Part shown: positions 1 to 17,500 of the stretch, in pieces
Layout: every line of letters begins with the position of its first letter
Numbering within the stretch: position 1 is the first letter of the stretch
Assembly: GCF_036324505.1 (NCBI RefSeq)
Contig: NC_086350.1
Coordinates: 260,516 to 324,515, forward strand
Length of the DNA stretch: 64,000 nt
Reading direction: 5' to 3'
From: Eleginops maclovinus
Lineage: Eukaryota > Chordata > Actinopteri > Perciformes > Eleginopidae
Notes under the pieces: generated by a model
What the model saw: the letters and a program-made list of their open reading frames with translations, nothing else
Database searches by the model: none
Told to the model about the DNA's origin: nothing
Position numbers and translations under genes: made by a program

Positions 1-3924
<3,924 letters not shown>

Positions 3925-4190
3925 GATGCTGGTCAGTGGTTCTGCTGGTTCTGCTGTCAGTGGCTCTGCTGTCTCTGTTTCGGTGCTCCGGCCTCAGATG
4001 TCTGTCTCGGTGTGGAGGAGGAAGGGGAGGAAAGAGCTAATAGGAGGTTACGCCCGCTGTACCAATCAGGACTGACCACGCCCCCTTGCGACAGTCAGTT
4101 TCCCAACCCAAGCTGAGATGTAACCACGCCCACTTCGACGTAACTCTGCCCAACTGCATCATAAAGAGAACATGCCCACGTCTCCTCACG
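3925..4190 (-). promoter_or_regulatory. gpi: Probable gpi 5' UTR and proximal promoter
   Basis: Immediately upstream of the gpi ATG. On the plus strand there are repeated ccacgcccc/ccacgccca boxes (GGGCGTGG on the sense strand, a KLF/Sp-type site) near 4076 and 4124, and a CCAAT element (accaatcagg) near 4060. The start of transcription cannot be placed. Motif matches only. Confidence 0.4.
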
Positions 4191-4690
4191 ACTGACGCTG
4201 CGTCATGCGTACTGACGCTGCTGTGTGGAGGGTGAACAGTGCCACTGACGCTGCAGTATTGAGGGTGAATAGTGCCACTGACTCTATGGAGGGTGAACAG
4301 TGCCACTGACGCTGCAGTATTGAGGGTGCAACATGGAGGGTGAACAGTGTGACGCTATGGTATGGAGGGTGAATAGTGCCACTGACCACTATGGAGGGTG
4401 AATAGTGCCACTGACGCTGCATTATGGAAGTTGAACAGTTCCACTGACGCTGTAGTATGGAGGTTACACAGTGACACTGCCGCTGCTTTATGGAGGGCGA
4501 TCAGTGCCACTGACGTTGGGTGTGACGCTGCGGTATGGAGGGTGATCAGTGGCACTGACGCTGCAGTATGGAGGGTGATCAGTGCCATTGACTCAGGTGT
4601 ATGGAGGGTGATCAGTGCCACTTACACTACATTATGGAGGGTGATGAGTGCCACTGATGCTGGTGTATTGAAGGTGATCAGGGCCACTCA
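4190..4690. repeat. About 35-bp minisatellite upstream of gpi
   Basis: Around 14 imperfect units built on gtgccactgacgctgcagta followed by tggagggtgaacagt. Units vary in length (about 30-40 bp) and sequence, so this is an older, decayed array. It makes open frames on both strands that are not genes. Confidence 0.9.
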
Positions 4691-5314
4691 GAATCTCAGA
4701 ATTTTGGCTTTTGGGAGTTCTGACATAACAGTCAGAATTCTGGGTGACGGGTCTGATCTGACTTTTCTGAGATCTGAGAATTCGTTTCTGAAAAACATTT
4801 TTATTTTCTGAAATTCATCAAAATCTGAATTTCTAATTTTGACCTGAAAATCTCAGAATACAGACTTTTTTCTCAGATCTAAAATGACCCCTGTGGCTCT
4901 GATCCTCCTCCTGTATAGAGTCAATAATCAACGATGGACACAATGTTGTTTTTCATCATCTTGTCTTTATTTATACAAATGATCTAAGGTGACGTCAGAG
5001 TTTAATAAACCTTTATTACTTTAAATCTGAAGGAAAGAAAACACCCTTATTAATTAAAATAAATAAAAACTCACTTTGTGATTTGATTTTCTTTACAGTA
5101 AAATACATTTTAATCTTCAATTATACACATATATAATCCAACACCTCTTCCTCTTACTGGGGGGGCTTCATACCTCTCTGTGGGGGCTTCATGTCTCTCT
5201 ATAATCTCTATCAGAATAGAACGCTCCTTTTTCAATCTCGTAAATCTATAACTTTAACCTCAAAAAGCATCAGAATTTTTCCTGTAATTTGGATGATATT
5301 GCTCTAAATGATCT
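4691..5314. other. AT-rich intergenic DNA left of the hAT insertion; possible displaced lsm14a 3' end
   Basis: 4691-4880 is rich in short self-complementary pieces around cagaattctg and ctcagaat. 4900-5314 is AT-rich and has several AATAAA hexamers on each strand. No coding exon is seen. Because lsm14a lies just beyond the hAT element on the same strand with no poly(A) hexamer in the host DNA right after its stop, this stretch may hold its original 3' UTR end. Confidence 0.35.
4966..4971 (-). terminator. Candidate poly(A) signal (AATAAA) for lsm14a before transposon insertion
   Basis: AATAAA on the minus strand (plus strand TTTATT). Removing the hAT element would put it about 0.7 kb after the lsm14a stop codon. 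Other AATAAA copies lie nearby, so the choice is weak. Confidence 0.25.
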
Positions 5315-5322
5315 GTCTAGAT
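5315..5322. repeat. Target site duplication, left (hAT copy 1)
   Basis: GTCTAGAT, identical to 25660-25667. The length and the form nTnnnnAn fit hAT elements. Confidence 0.93.
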
Positions 5323-5591
5323 CAGGGGTCTCAAACACGTCGCTTGCAAGCTACCAGTCGCTCGCCGCCCCCTTCAAAGTTGCTCGTCAAATAGTCTACA
5401 TTTAAACACAAATTTTCATAATATGCCAATTTCATTTGTCACTTGCTTAGCCAGTTCTAATTTCCATCCAATTGAATTCACACATATCCCGCCCCCTTCT
5501 GACATGAAGTTATTATTTGCCAATCATTTAAACAAGTTATGCGAATGTCTAATTAGATTGGTCGTGATACCGGTATAGTTCCTAAATTGAA

Positions 5592-8500
5592 TGATGTCAG
5601 CAGAGACGTTGGGTTAGTTTCCTGATGTTAGCAGAGACGTTGAGTTAGTTTCCTGATGTTAGCAGAGACGTTGGGTTAGTTCCCTGATGTTAGCAGAGAC
5701 GTTGGGTTAGTTCCCTGATGTTAGCAGAGACGTTGAGTTAGTTTCCTGATGTCAGCAGAGACGTTGGTTAGTTTCCTGATGTCAGCAGAGACGTTGAGTT
5801 AGTTTCCTGATGTTAGCAGAGACGTTGGGTTAGTTTCCTGATGTCAGCAGAGACGTTGAGTTAGTCTCCTGATGTCAGCAGAGACGTTGGGTTAGTTTCC
5901 TGATGTTAGCAGAGACGTCGAGTTAGTCTCCTGATGTCAGCAGAGAGGTTGAGTTAGTCTCCTGATGTCAGCAGAGACGTTGAGTTAGTCTCGTGATGTC
6001 AGCAGAGACGTTGAGTTAGTCTCGTGATGTCAGCAGAGACGTTGAGTTAGTTTCCTGATGTCAGCAGAGACGTTGAGTTAGTTTCCTGATGTCAGCAGAG
6101 ACGTTGGGTTAGTTTCCTGATGTTAGCAGAGACGTTGAGTTAGTCTCGTGATGTCAGCAGAGACGTTGGGTTAGTCTCCTGATGTTAGCAGAGACGTTGG
6201 GTTAGTTTCCTGATGTTAGCAGAGACGTTGAGTTAGTCTCGTGATGTCAGCAGAGACGTTGAGTTAGTTTCCTGATGTCAGCAGAGACGTTGAGTTAGTC
6301 TCCTGATGTCAGCAGAGACGTTGGGTTAGTTTCCTGATGTTAGCAGAGACGTCGGGTTAGTCTCCTGATGTAAGCAGAGAGGTTGAGTTAGTCTCCTGAT
6401 GTCAGCAGAGACGTTGAGTTAGTCTCGTGATGTTAGCAGAGACGTTGAGTTAGTCTCGTGATGTCAGCAGAGACGTTGAGTTAGTCTCGTGATGTTAGCA
6501 GAGACGTTGAGTTAGTCTCGTGATGTTAGCAGAGACGTTGAGTTAGTTTCCTGATGTCAGCAGAGACGTTGGGTTAGTCTCCTGATGTTAGCAGAGACGT
6601 TGGGTTAGTTTCCTGATGTTAGCAGAGACGTTGAGTTAGTCTCGTGATGTCAGCAGAGACGTTGAGTTAGTTTCCTGATGTCAGCAGAGACGTTGAGTTA
6701 GTCTCCTGATGTCAGCAGAGACGTTGGGTTAGTTTCCTGATGTTAGCAGAGACGTCGGGTTAGTCTCCTGATGTAAGCAGAGAGGTTGAGTTAGTCTCCT
6801 GATGTCAGCAGAGACGTTGAGTTAGTCTCGTGATGTTAGCAGAGACGTTGAGTTAGTCTCGTGATGTCAGCAGAGACGTTGAGTTAGTCTCGTGATGTTA
6901 GCAGAGACGTTGAGTTAGTCTCGTGATGTTAGCAGAGACGTTGAGTTAGTTTCCTGATGTCAGCAGAGACGTTGTGTTAGTCTCCTGATGTCAGCAGAGA
7001 CGTTGAGTTAGTCTCCTGATGTCAGCAGAGGCGTTGGGTTAGTCTCGTAATGTCAGCAGAGACGTTGAGTTAGTCTCCTGATGTCAGCAGAGACGTTGAG
7101 TTAGTCTCCTGATGTCAGCAGAGACGTTGAGTTAGTCTCCTGATGTCAGCAGAGACGTTGAGTTAGTCTCCTGATGTCAGCAGAGACGTTGAGTTAGTCT
7201 CCTGATGTTAGCAGAGACGTTGAGTTAGTCTTGTGATGTCAGCAGAGACGTTGGGTTAGTTTCCTGATGTCAGCAGAGACGTTGGGTTGGTTTCCTGATG
7301 TCAGCAGAGACGTTGAGTTAGTTTCCTGATGTTAGCAGAGACGTTGGGTTAGTTTCCTGATGTCAGCAGAGACGTTGAGTTAGTCTCCTGATGTCAGCAG
7401 AGACGTTGGGTTAGTTTCCTGATGTTAGCAGAGACGTTGAGTTAGTCTCGTGATGTTAGCAGAGACGTTGAGTTAGTTTCCTGATGTTAGCAGAGACGTT
7501 GAGTTAGTCTCGTGATGTTAGCAGAGACGTTGAGTTAGTCTCGTGATGTTAGCAGAGACGTTGAGTTAGTTTCCTGATGTCAGCAGAGACGTTGAGTTAG
7601 TCTCCTGATGTCAGCAGAGACGTTGTGTTAGTCTCCTGATGTCAGCAGAGACGTTGAGTTAGTCTCCTGATGTCAGCAGAGGCGTTGGGTTAGTCTCGTA
7701 ATGTCAGCAGAGACGTTGAGTTAGTCTCCTGATGTCAGCAGAGACGTTGAGTTAGTCTCCTGATGTCAGCAGAGACGTTGAGTTAGTCTCCTGATGTCAG
7801 CAGAGACGTTGAGTTAGTCTCCTGATGTCAGCAGAGACGTTGAGTTAGTTTCCTGATGTTAGCAGAGACGTTGGGTTAGTTCCCTGATGTTAGCAGAGAC
7901 GTTGGGTTAGTTTCCTGATGTTAGCAGAGACGTTGGGTTAGTTCCCTGATGTTAGCAGAGACGTTGAGTTAGTTTCCTGATGTCAGCAGAGACGTTGGGT
8001 TAGTTTCCTGATGTCAGCAGAGACGTTGGGTTAGTCTCGTGCTGTCAGCAGAGACGTTGGGTTAGTTTCCTGATGTCAGCAGAGACGTTGAGTTAGTTTC
8101 CTGATGTTAGCAGAGACGTTGGGTTAGTTTCCTGATGTCAGCAGAGACGTTGAGTTAGTCTCCTGATGTCAGCAGAGACGTTGGGTTAGTTTCCTGATGT
8201 TAGCAGAGACGTCGGGTTAGTCTCCTGATGTAAGCAGAGAGGTTGAGTTAGTCTCCTGATGTCAGCAGAGACGTTGAGTTAGTCTCGTGATGTCAGCAGA
8301 GACGTTGAGTTAGTCTCGTGATGTCAGCAGAGACGTTGAGTTAGTCTCCTGATGTCAGCAGAGACGTTGAGTTAGTTTCCTGATGTTAGCAGAGACGTTG
8401 AGTTAGTCTCGTGATGTTAGCAGAGACGTTGAGTTAGTCTCGTGATGTTAGCAGAGACGTTGAGTTAGTTTCCTGATGTCAGCAGAGACGTTGTGTTAGT

Positions 8501-11500
8501 CTCCTGATGTCAGCAGAGACGTTGAGTTAGTCTCCTGATGTCAGCAGAGGCGTTGGGTTAGTCTCGTAATGTCAGCAGAGACGTTGAGTTAGTCTCCTGA
8601 TGTCAGCAGAGACGTTGAGTTAGTCTCCTGATGTCAGCAGAGACGTTGAGTTAGTCTCCTGATGTCAGCAGAGACGTTGAGTTAGTCTCCTGATGTCAGC
8701 AGAGACGTTGAGTTAGTCTCCTGATGTTAGCAGAGACGTTGAGTTAGTCTTGTGATGTCAGCAGAGACGTTGGGTTAGTTTCCTGATGTCAGCAGAGACG
8801 TTGGGTTGGTTTCCTGATGTCAGCAGAGACGTTGAGTTAGTTTCCTGATGTTAGCAGAGACGTTGGGTTAGTTTCCTGATGTCAGCAGAGACGTTGAGTT
8901 AGTCTCCTGATGTCAGCAGAGACGTTGGGTTAGTTTCCTGATGTTAGCAGAGACGTTGAGTTAGTCTCGTGATGTTAGCAGAGACGTTGAGTTAGTTTCC
9001 TGATGTCAGCAGAGACGTTGAGTTAGTCTCCTGATGTCAGCAGAGACGTTGTGTTAGTCTCCTGATGTCAGCAGAGACGTTGAGTTAGTCTCCTGATGTC
9101 AGCAGAGGCGTTGGGTTAGTCTCGTAATGTCAGCAGAGACGTTGAGTTAGTCTCCTGATGTCAGCAGAGACGTTGAGTTAGTCTCCTGATGTCAGCAGAG
9201 ACGTTGAGTTAGTCTCCTGATGTCAGCAGAGACGTTGAGTTAGTCTCCTGATGTCAGCAGAGACGTTGAGTTAGTCTCCTGATGTCAGCAGAGACGTTGA
9301 GTTAGTCTCCTGATGTTAGCAGAGACGTTGAGTTGGTATCCTGATGTTAGCAGAGACGTTGAGTTAGTCTCCTGATGTCAGCAGAGACGTTGAGTTAGTC
9401 TCCTGATGTCAGCAGAGACGTTGAGTTAGTCTCCTGATGTCAGCAGAGACGTTGAGTTAGTCTCCTGATGTCAGCAGAGACGTTGAGTTAGTCTCCTGAT
9501 GTCAGCAGAGACGTTGAGTTAGTCTCCTGATGTTAGCAGAGACGTTGAGTTGGTATCCTGATGTCAGCAGAGACGTTGAGTTAGTCTCCTGATGTTAGCA
9601 GAGACGTTGAGTTAGTCTCCTGATGTCAGCAGAGACGTTGAGTTAGTCTCCTGATGTCAGCAGAGACGTTGAGTTAGTCTCCTGATGTCAGCAGAGACGT
9701 TGAGTTAGTCTCCTGATGTCAGCAGAGACGTTGAGTTAGTCTCCTGATGTCAGCAGAGACGTTGAGTTAGTCTCCTGATGTCAGCAGAGACGTTGAGTTA
9801 GTCTCCTGATGTCAGCAGAGACGTTGAGTTAGTCTCCTGATGTCAGCAGAGACGTTGAGTTAGTCTCCTGATGTCAGCAGAGACGTTGAGTTAGTCTCCT
9901 GATGTCAGCAGAGACGTTGAGTTAGTTTCCTGATGTCAGCAGAGACGTTGAGTTAGTCTCCTGATGTTAGCAGAGACGTTGAGTTGGTCTCCTGATGTTA
10001 GCAGAGGCGTTGGGTTAGTCTCCTGATGTCAGCAGAGACGTTGAGTTAGTTTCCTGATGTCAGCAGAGACGTTGGGTTAGTTTCCTGATGTCAGCAGAGA
10101 CGTTGAGTTAGTCTCCTGATGTCAGCAGAGACGTTGGGTTAGTTTCCTGATGTTAGCAGAGACGTCGGGTTAGTCTCCTGATGTAAGCAGAGAGGTTGAG
10201 TTAGTCTCCTGATGTCAGCAGAGACGTTGAGTTAGTCTCGTGATGTTAGCAGAGACGTTGAGTTAGTCTCGTGATGTCAGCAGAGACGTTGAGTTAGTTT
10301 CCTGATGTCAGCAGAGACGTTGAGTTAGTTTCCTGATGTTAGCAGAGACGTTGAGTTAGTCTCGTGATGTTAGCAGAGACGTTGAGTTAGTCTCGTGATG
10401 TTAGCAGAGACGTTGAGTTAGTTTCCTGATGTCAGCAGAGACGTTGTGTTAGTCTCCTGATGTCAGCAGAGACGTTGAGTTAGTCTCCTGATGTCAGCAG
10501 AGACGTTGAGTTAGTCTCCTGATGTCAGCAGAGACGTTGAGTTAGTCTCCTGATGTCAGCAGAGACGTTGAGTTAGTCTCCTGATGTCAGCAGAGACGTT
10601 GAGTTAGTCTCCTGATGTTAGCAGAGACGTTGAGTTAGTCTTGTGATGTCAGCAGAGACGTTGGGTTAGTTTCCTGATGTTAGCAGAGACGTTGAGTTAG
10701 TCTCCTGATGTCAGCAGAGACGTTGAGTTAGTCTCGTGATGTTAGCAGAGACGTTGAGTTAGTCTCGTGATGTCAGCAGAGACGTTGAGTTAGTTTCCTG
10801 ATGTCAGCAGAGACGTTGAGTTAGTTTCCTGATGTTAGCAGAGACGTTGAGTTAGTCTCGTGATGTTAGCAGAGACGTTGAGTTAGTCTCGTGATGTTAG
10901 CAGAGACGTTGAGTTAGTTTCCTGATGTCAGCAGAGACGTTGTGTTAGTCTCCTGATGTCAGCAGAGACGTTGAGTTAGTCTCCTGATGTCAGCAGAGAC
11001 GTTGAGTTAGTCTCCTGATGTCAGCAGAGACGTTGAGTTAGTCTCCTGATGTCAGCAGAGACGTTGAGTTAGTCTCCTGATGTCAGCAGAGACGTTGAGT
11101 TAGTCTCCTGATGTTAGCAGAGACGTTGAGTTAGTCTTGTGATGTCAGCAGAGACGTTGGGTTAGTTTCCTGATGTCAGCAGAGACGTTGGGTTGGTTTC
11201 CTGATGTCAGCAGAGACGTTGGGTTGGTTTCCTGATGTCAGCAGAGACGTTGAGTTAGTTTCCTGATGTTAGCAGAGACGTTGAGTTAGTCTCCTGATGT
11301 CAGCAGAGACGTTGGGTTAGTTTCCTGATGTTAGCAGAGACGTTGAGTTAGTCTCGTGATGTTAGCAGAGACGTTGAGTTAGTTTCCTGATGTTAGCAGA
11401 GACGTTGAGTTAGTCTCGTGATGTTAGCAGAGACGTTGAGTTAGTCTCGTGATGTTAGCAGAGACGTTGAGTTAGTTTCCTGATGTCAGCAGAGACGTTG

Positions 11501-14500
11501 AGTTAGTCTCCTGATGTCAGCAGAGACGTTGTGTTAGTCTCCTGATGTCAGCAGAGACGTTGAGTTAGTCTCCTGATGTCAGCAGAGGCGTTGGGTTAGT
11601 CTCGTAATGTCAGCAGAGACGTTGAGTTAGTCTCCTGATGTCAGCAGAGACGTTGAGTTAGTCTCCTGATGTCAGCAGAGACGTTGAGTTAGTCTCCTGA
11701 TGTCAGCAGAGACGTTGAGTTAGTCTCCTGATGTCAGCAGAGACGTTGAGTTAGTTTCCTGATGTTAGCAGAGACGTTGGGTTAGTTCCCTGATGTTAGC
11801 AGAGACGTTGGGTTAGTTTCCTGATGTTAGCAGAGACGTTGGGTTAGTTCCCTGATGTTAGCAGAGACGTTGAGTTAGTTTCCTGATGTCAGCAGAGACG
11901 TTGGGTTAGTTTCCTGATGTCAGCAGAGACGTTGGGTTAGTCTCGTGCTGTCAGCAGAGACGTTGGGTTAGTTTCCTGATGTCAGCAGAGACGTTGGGTT
12001 AGTCTCGTGCTGTCAGCAGAGACGTTGGGTTAGTTTCCTGATGTCAGCAGAGACGTTGAGTTAGTTTCCTGATGTTAGCAGAGACGTTGGGTTAGTTTCC
12101 TGATGTCAGCAGAGACGTTGAGTTAGTCTCCTGATGTCAGCAGAGACGTTGGGTTAGTTTCCTGATGTTAGCAGAGACGTCGGGTTAGTCTCCTGATGTA
12201 AGCAGAGAGGTTGAGTTAGTCTCCTGATGTCAGCAGAGACGTTGAGTTAGTCTCGTGATGTTAGCAGAGACGTTGAGTTAGTCTCGTGATGTCAGCAGAG
12301 ACGTTGAGTTAGTCTCCTGATGTCAGCAGAGACGTTGAGTTAGTTTCCTGATGTTAGCAGAGACGTTGAGTTAGTCTCGTGATGTTAGCAGAGACGTTGA
12401 GTTAGTCTCGTGATGTTAGCAGAGACGTTGAGTTAGTTTCCTGATGTCAGCAGAGACGTTGTGTTAGTCTCCTGATGTCAGCAGAGACGTTGAGTTAGTC
12501 TCCTGATGTCAGCAGAGGCGTTGGGTTAGTCTCGTAATGTCAGCAGAGACGTTGAGTTAGTCTCCTGATGTCAGCAGAGACGTTGAGTTAGTCTCCTGAT
12601 GTCAGCAGAGACGTTGAGTTAGTCTCCTGATGTCAGCAGAGACGTTGAGTTAGTCTCCTGATGTCAGCAGAGACGTTGAGTTAGTCTCCTGATGTTAGCA
12701 GAGACGTTGAGTTAGTCTTGTGATGTCAGCAGAGACGTTGGGTTAGTTTCCTGATGTCAGCAGAGACGTTGGGTTGGTTTCCTGATGTCAGCAGAGACGT
12801 TGAGTTAGTTTCCTGATGTTAGCAGAGACGTTGGGTTAGTTTCCTGATGTCAGCAGAGACGTTGAGTTAGTCTCCTGATGTCAGCAGAGACGTTGGGTTA
12901 GTTTCCTGATGTTAGCAGAGACGTTGAGTTAGTCTCGTGATGTTAGCAGAGACGTTGAGTTAGTTTCCTGATGTTAGCAGAGACGTTGAGTTAGTCTCGT
13001 GATGTTAGCAGAGACGTTGAGTTAGTTTCCTGATGTCAGCAGAGACGTTGAGTTAGTCTCCTGATGTCAGCAGAGACGTTGTGTTAGTCTCCTGATGTCA
13101 GCAGAGACGTTGAGTTAGTCTCCTGATGTCAGCAGAGGCGTTGGGTTAGTCTCCTGATGTCAGCAGAGACGTTGAGTTAGTTTCCTGATGTCAGCAGAGA
13201 CGTTGAGTTAGTCTCGTGATGTTAGCAGAGACGTTGAGTTAGTTTCCTGATGTCAGCAGAGACGTTGAGTTAGTCTCCTGATGTCAGCAGAGACGTTGTG
13301 TTAGTCTCCTGATGTCAGCAGAGACGTTGAGTTAGTCTCCTGATGTCAGCAGAGACGTTGAGTTAGTCTCCTGATGTCAGCAGAGACGTTGAGTTAGTCT
13401 CCTGATGTCAGCAGAGACGTTGAGTTAGTCTCCTGATGTTAGCAGAGACGTTGAGTTGGTATCCTGATGTTAGCAGAGACGTTGAGTTAGTCTCCTGATG
13501 TTAGCAGAGACGTTGAGTTAGTCTCCTGATGTCAGCAGAGACGTTGAGTTAGTCTCCTGATGTCAGCAGAGACGTTGAGTTAGTCTCCTGATGTCAGCAG
13601 AGACGTTGAGTTAGTCTCCTGATGTCAGCAGAGACGTTGAGTTAGTCTCCTGATGTCAGCAGAGACGTTGAGTTAGTCTCCTGATGTCAGCAGAGACGTT
13701 GAGTTAGTCTCCTGATGTCAGCAGAGACGTTGAGTTAGTCTCCTGATGTCAGCAGAGACGTTGAGTTAGTCTCCTGATGTCAGCAGAGACGTTGAGTTAG
13801 TTTCCTGATGTCAGCAGAGACGTTGAGTTAGTCTCCTGATGTTAGCAGAGACGTTGAGTTGGTCTCCTGATGTTAGCAGAGGCGTTGGGTTAGTCTCCTG
13901 ATGTCAGCAGAGACGTTGAGTTAGTCTCCTGATGTCAGCAGAGACGTTGAGTTAGTTTCCTGATGTCAGCAGAGACGTTGAGTTAGTCTCCTGATGTCAG
14001 CAGAGACGTTGAGTTAGTCTCCTGATGTCAGCAGAGACGTTGAGTTAGTCTCCTGATGTCAGCAGAGACGTTGAGTTAGTCTCCTGATGTCAGCAGAGAC
14101 GTTGGGTTAGTCTCCTGATGTTAGCAGAGACTTCGGGTTAGTCTCCTGATGTCAGCAGAGACGTTGGGTTAGTCTCCTGATGTCAGCAGAGACGTTGAGT
14201 TAGTCTCCTGATGTCAGCAGAGACGTTGAGTTAGTCTCCTGATGTTAGCAGAGACGTTGAGTTAGTCTCCTGATGTCAGCAGAGACGTTGAGTTAGTCTC
14301 CTGATGTTAGCAGAGACGTTGGGTTAGTCTCCTGATGTTAGCAGAGACGTTGGGTTAGTCTCCTGATGTCAGCAGAGACGTTGAGTTAGTCTCCTGATGT
14401 CAGCAGAGACGTTGAGTTAGTCTCCTGATGTTAGCAGAGACTTCGGGTTAGTCTCCTGATGTCAGCAGAGACGTTGGGTTAGTCTCCTGATGTCAGCAGA

Positions 14501-17500
14501 GACGTTGGGTTAGTCTCCTGATGTCAGCAGAGACGTTGAGTTAGTCTCCTGATGTCAGCAGAGACGTTGAGTTAGTTTCCTGATGTCAGCAGAGACGTCG
14601 GGTTAGTCTCCTGATGTCAGCAGAGACGTTGGGTTAGTCTCCTGATGTCAGCAGAGACGTTGAGTTAGTCTCCTGATGTCAGCAGAGACGTTGAGTTAGT
14701 CTCCTGATGTCAGCAGAGACGTTGAGTTAGTCTCCTGATGTCAGCAGAGACGTTGAGTTAGTCTCCTGATGTTAGCAGAGACTTCGGGTTAGTCTCCTGA
14801 TGTCAGCAGAGACGTTGGGTTAGTCTCCTGATGTCAGCAGAGACGTTGAGTTAGTCTCCTGATGTCAGCAGAGACGTTGAGTTAGTCTCCTGATGTCAGC
14901 AGAGACGTTGAGTTAGTCTCCTGATGTCAGCAGAGACGTTGAGTTAGTCTCCTGATGTTAGCAGAGACTTCGGGTTAGTCTCCTGATGTCAGCAGAGACG
15001 TTGGGTTAGTCTCCTGATGTCAGCAGAGACGTTGGGTTAGTCTCCTGATGTCAGCAGAGACGTTGGGTTAGTCTCCTGATGTCAGCAGAGACGTTGAGTT
15101 AGTCTCCTGATGTCAGCAGAGACGTTGAGTTAGTCTCCTGATGTTAGCAGAGACTTCGGGTTAGTCTCCTGATGTCAGCAGAGACGTTGGGTTAGTCTCC
15201 TGATGTTAGCAGAGACTTCGGGTTAGTCTCCTGATGTCAGCAGAGACGTTGGGTTAGTCTCCTGATGTCAGCAGAGACGTTGAGTTAGTCTCCTGATGTC
15301 AGCAGAGACGTTGGGTTAGTCTCCTGATGTCAGCAGAGACGTTGGGTTAGTTTCCTGATGTCAGCAGAGACGTTGAGTTAGTTTCCTGATGTTAGCAGAG
15401 ACTTCGGGTTAGTCTCCTGATGTCAGCAGAGACGTTGGGTTAGTGTCCTGATGTCAGCAGAGACGTTGAGTTAGTCTCCTGATGTCAGCAGAGACGTTGG
15501 GTTAGTCTCCTGATGTCAGCAGAGACGTTGGGTTAGTTTCCTGATGTCAGCAGAGACGTTGAGTTAGTCTCCTGATGTCAGCAGAGACGTTGAGTTAGTC
15601 TCCTGATGTCAGCAGAGACGTTGGGTTAGTCTCCTGATGTCAGCAGAGACGTTGGGTTAGTCTCCTGATGTCAGCAGAGACGTTGAGTTAGTCTCCTGAT
15701 GTCAGCAGAGACGTTGAGTTAGTCTCCTGATGTTAGCAGAGACGTTGAGTTAGTCTCCTGATGTCAGCAGAGACGTTGAGTTAGTCTCCTGATATCAGCA
15801 GAGACGTTGAGTTAGTCTCCTGATGTCAGCAGAGACGTTGAGTTAGTCTCCTGATATCAGCAGAGACGTTGGGTTAGTCTCCTGATGTCAGCAGAGACGT
15901 TGGGTTAGTCTCCTGATGTTAGCAGAGACGTTGAGTTAGTCTCCTGATGTCAGCAGAGACGTTGAGTTAGTCTCCTGATATCAGCAGAGACGTTGGGTTA
16001 GTCTCCTGATGTCAGCAGAGACGTTGGGTTAGTCTCCTGATGTTAGCAGAGACGTTGAGTTAGTCTCCTGATGTCAGCAGAGACGTTGAGTTAGTCTCCT
16101 GATGTCAGCAAAGACGTTGAGTTAGTCTCCTGATGTTAGCAGAGGCGTTGAGTTAGTCTCCTGATGTCAGCAGAGACGTTGGGTTAGTCTCCTGATGTCA
16201 GCAGAGACGTTGGGTTAGTCTCCTGATGTCAGCAGAGGCGTTGAGTTAGTCTCCTGATGTCAGCAGAGACGTTGGGTTAGTCTCCTGATGTTAGCAGAGA
16301 CGTTGAGTTAGTCTCCTGATGTCAGCAGAGACGTTGGGTTAGTCTCCTGATGTTAGCAGAGACGTTGAGTTAGTCTCCTGATGTTAGCAGAGACGTTGAG
16401 TTAGTCTCCTGATGTCAGCAGAGACGTTGAGTTAGTCTCCTGATGTTAGCAGAGACGTTGAGTTAGTCTCCTGATGTTAGCAGAGACGTTGAGTTAGTCT
16501 CCTGATGTCAGCAGAGACGTTGAGTTAGTCTCCTGATGTTAGCAGAGAGGTTGGGTTAGTCTCCTGATGTCAGCAGAGACGTTGAGTTAGTCTCCTGATG
16601 TTAGCAGAGACGTTGAGTTAGTCTCCTGATGTCAGCAGAGACGTTGGGTTAGTCTCCTGATGTTAGCAGAGAGGTTGGGTTAGTTTCCTGATGTCAGCAG
16701 AGACGTTGAGTTAGTCTCCTGATGTTAGCAGAGACGTTGGGTTAGTTTCCTGATGTCAGCAGAGACGTTGAGTTAGTCTCCTGATGTTAGCAGAGACGTT
16801 GAGTTAGTCTCCTGATGTCAGCAGAGACGTTGGGTTAGTCTCCTGATGTTAGCAGAGACGTTGAGTTAGTCTCCTGATGTCAGCAGAGACGTTGAGTTAG
16901 TCTCCTGATGTTAGCAGAGAGGTTGGGTTAGTTTCCTGATGTCAGCAGAGACGTTGAGTTAGTCTCCTGATGTTAGCAGAGACGTTGAGTTAGTCTCCTG
17001 ATGTCAGCAGAGACGTTGGGTTAGTCTCCTGATGTTAGCAGAGACGTTGAGTTAGTCTCCTGATGTTAGCAGAGACGTTGAGTTAGTCTCCTGATGTCAG
17101 CAGAGACGTTGAGTTAGTCTCCTGATGTTAGCAGAGACGTTGAGTTAGTCTCCTGATGTCAGCAGAGACGTTGAGTTAGTCTCCTGATGTTAGCAGAGAC
17201 GTTGAGTTAGTTTCCTGATGTTAGCAGAGACGTTGAGTTAGTCTCCTGATGTTAGCAGAGACGTTGAGTTAGTCTCCTGATGTCAGCAGAGACGTTGAGT
17301 TAGTCTCCTGATGTTAGCAGAGACGTTGAGTTAGTCTCCTGATGTCAGCAGAGACGTTGAGTTAGTCTCCTGATGTTAGCAGAGACGTTGAGTTAGTCTC
17401 CTGATGTCAGCAGAGACGTTGAGTTAGTCTCCTGATGTTAGCAGAGACGTTGAGTTAGTCTCCTGATGTTAGCAGAGAGGTTGGGTTAGTCTCCTGATGT

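Noticed and set aside
4398..4811. Plus-strand frame over the 4190-4690 repeat
   Set aside because: Repeat-derived residues (SATDAGVWRVI) with no domain; it lies upstream of gpi on the opposite strand.
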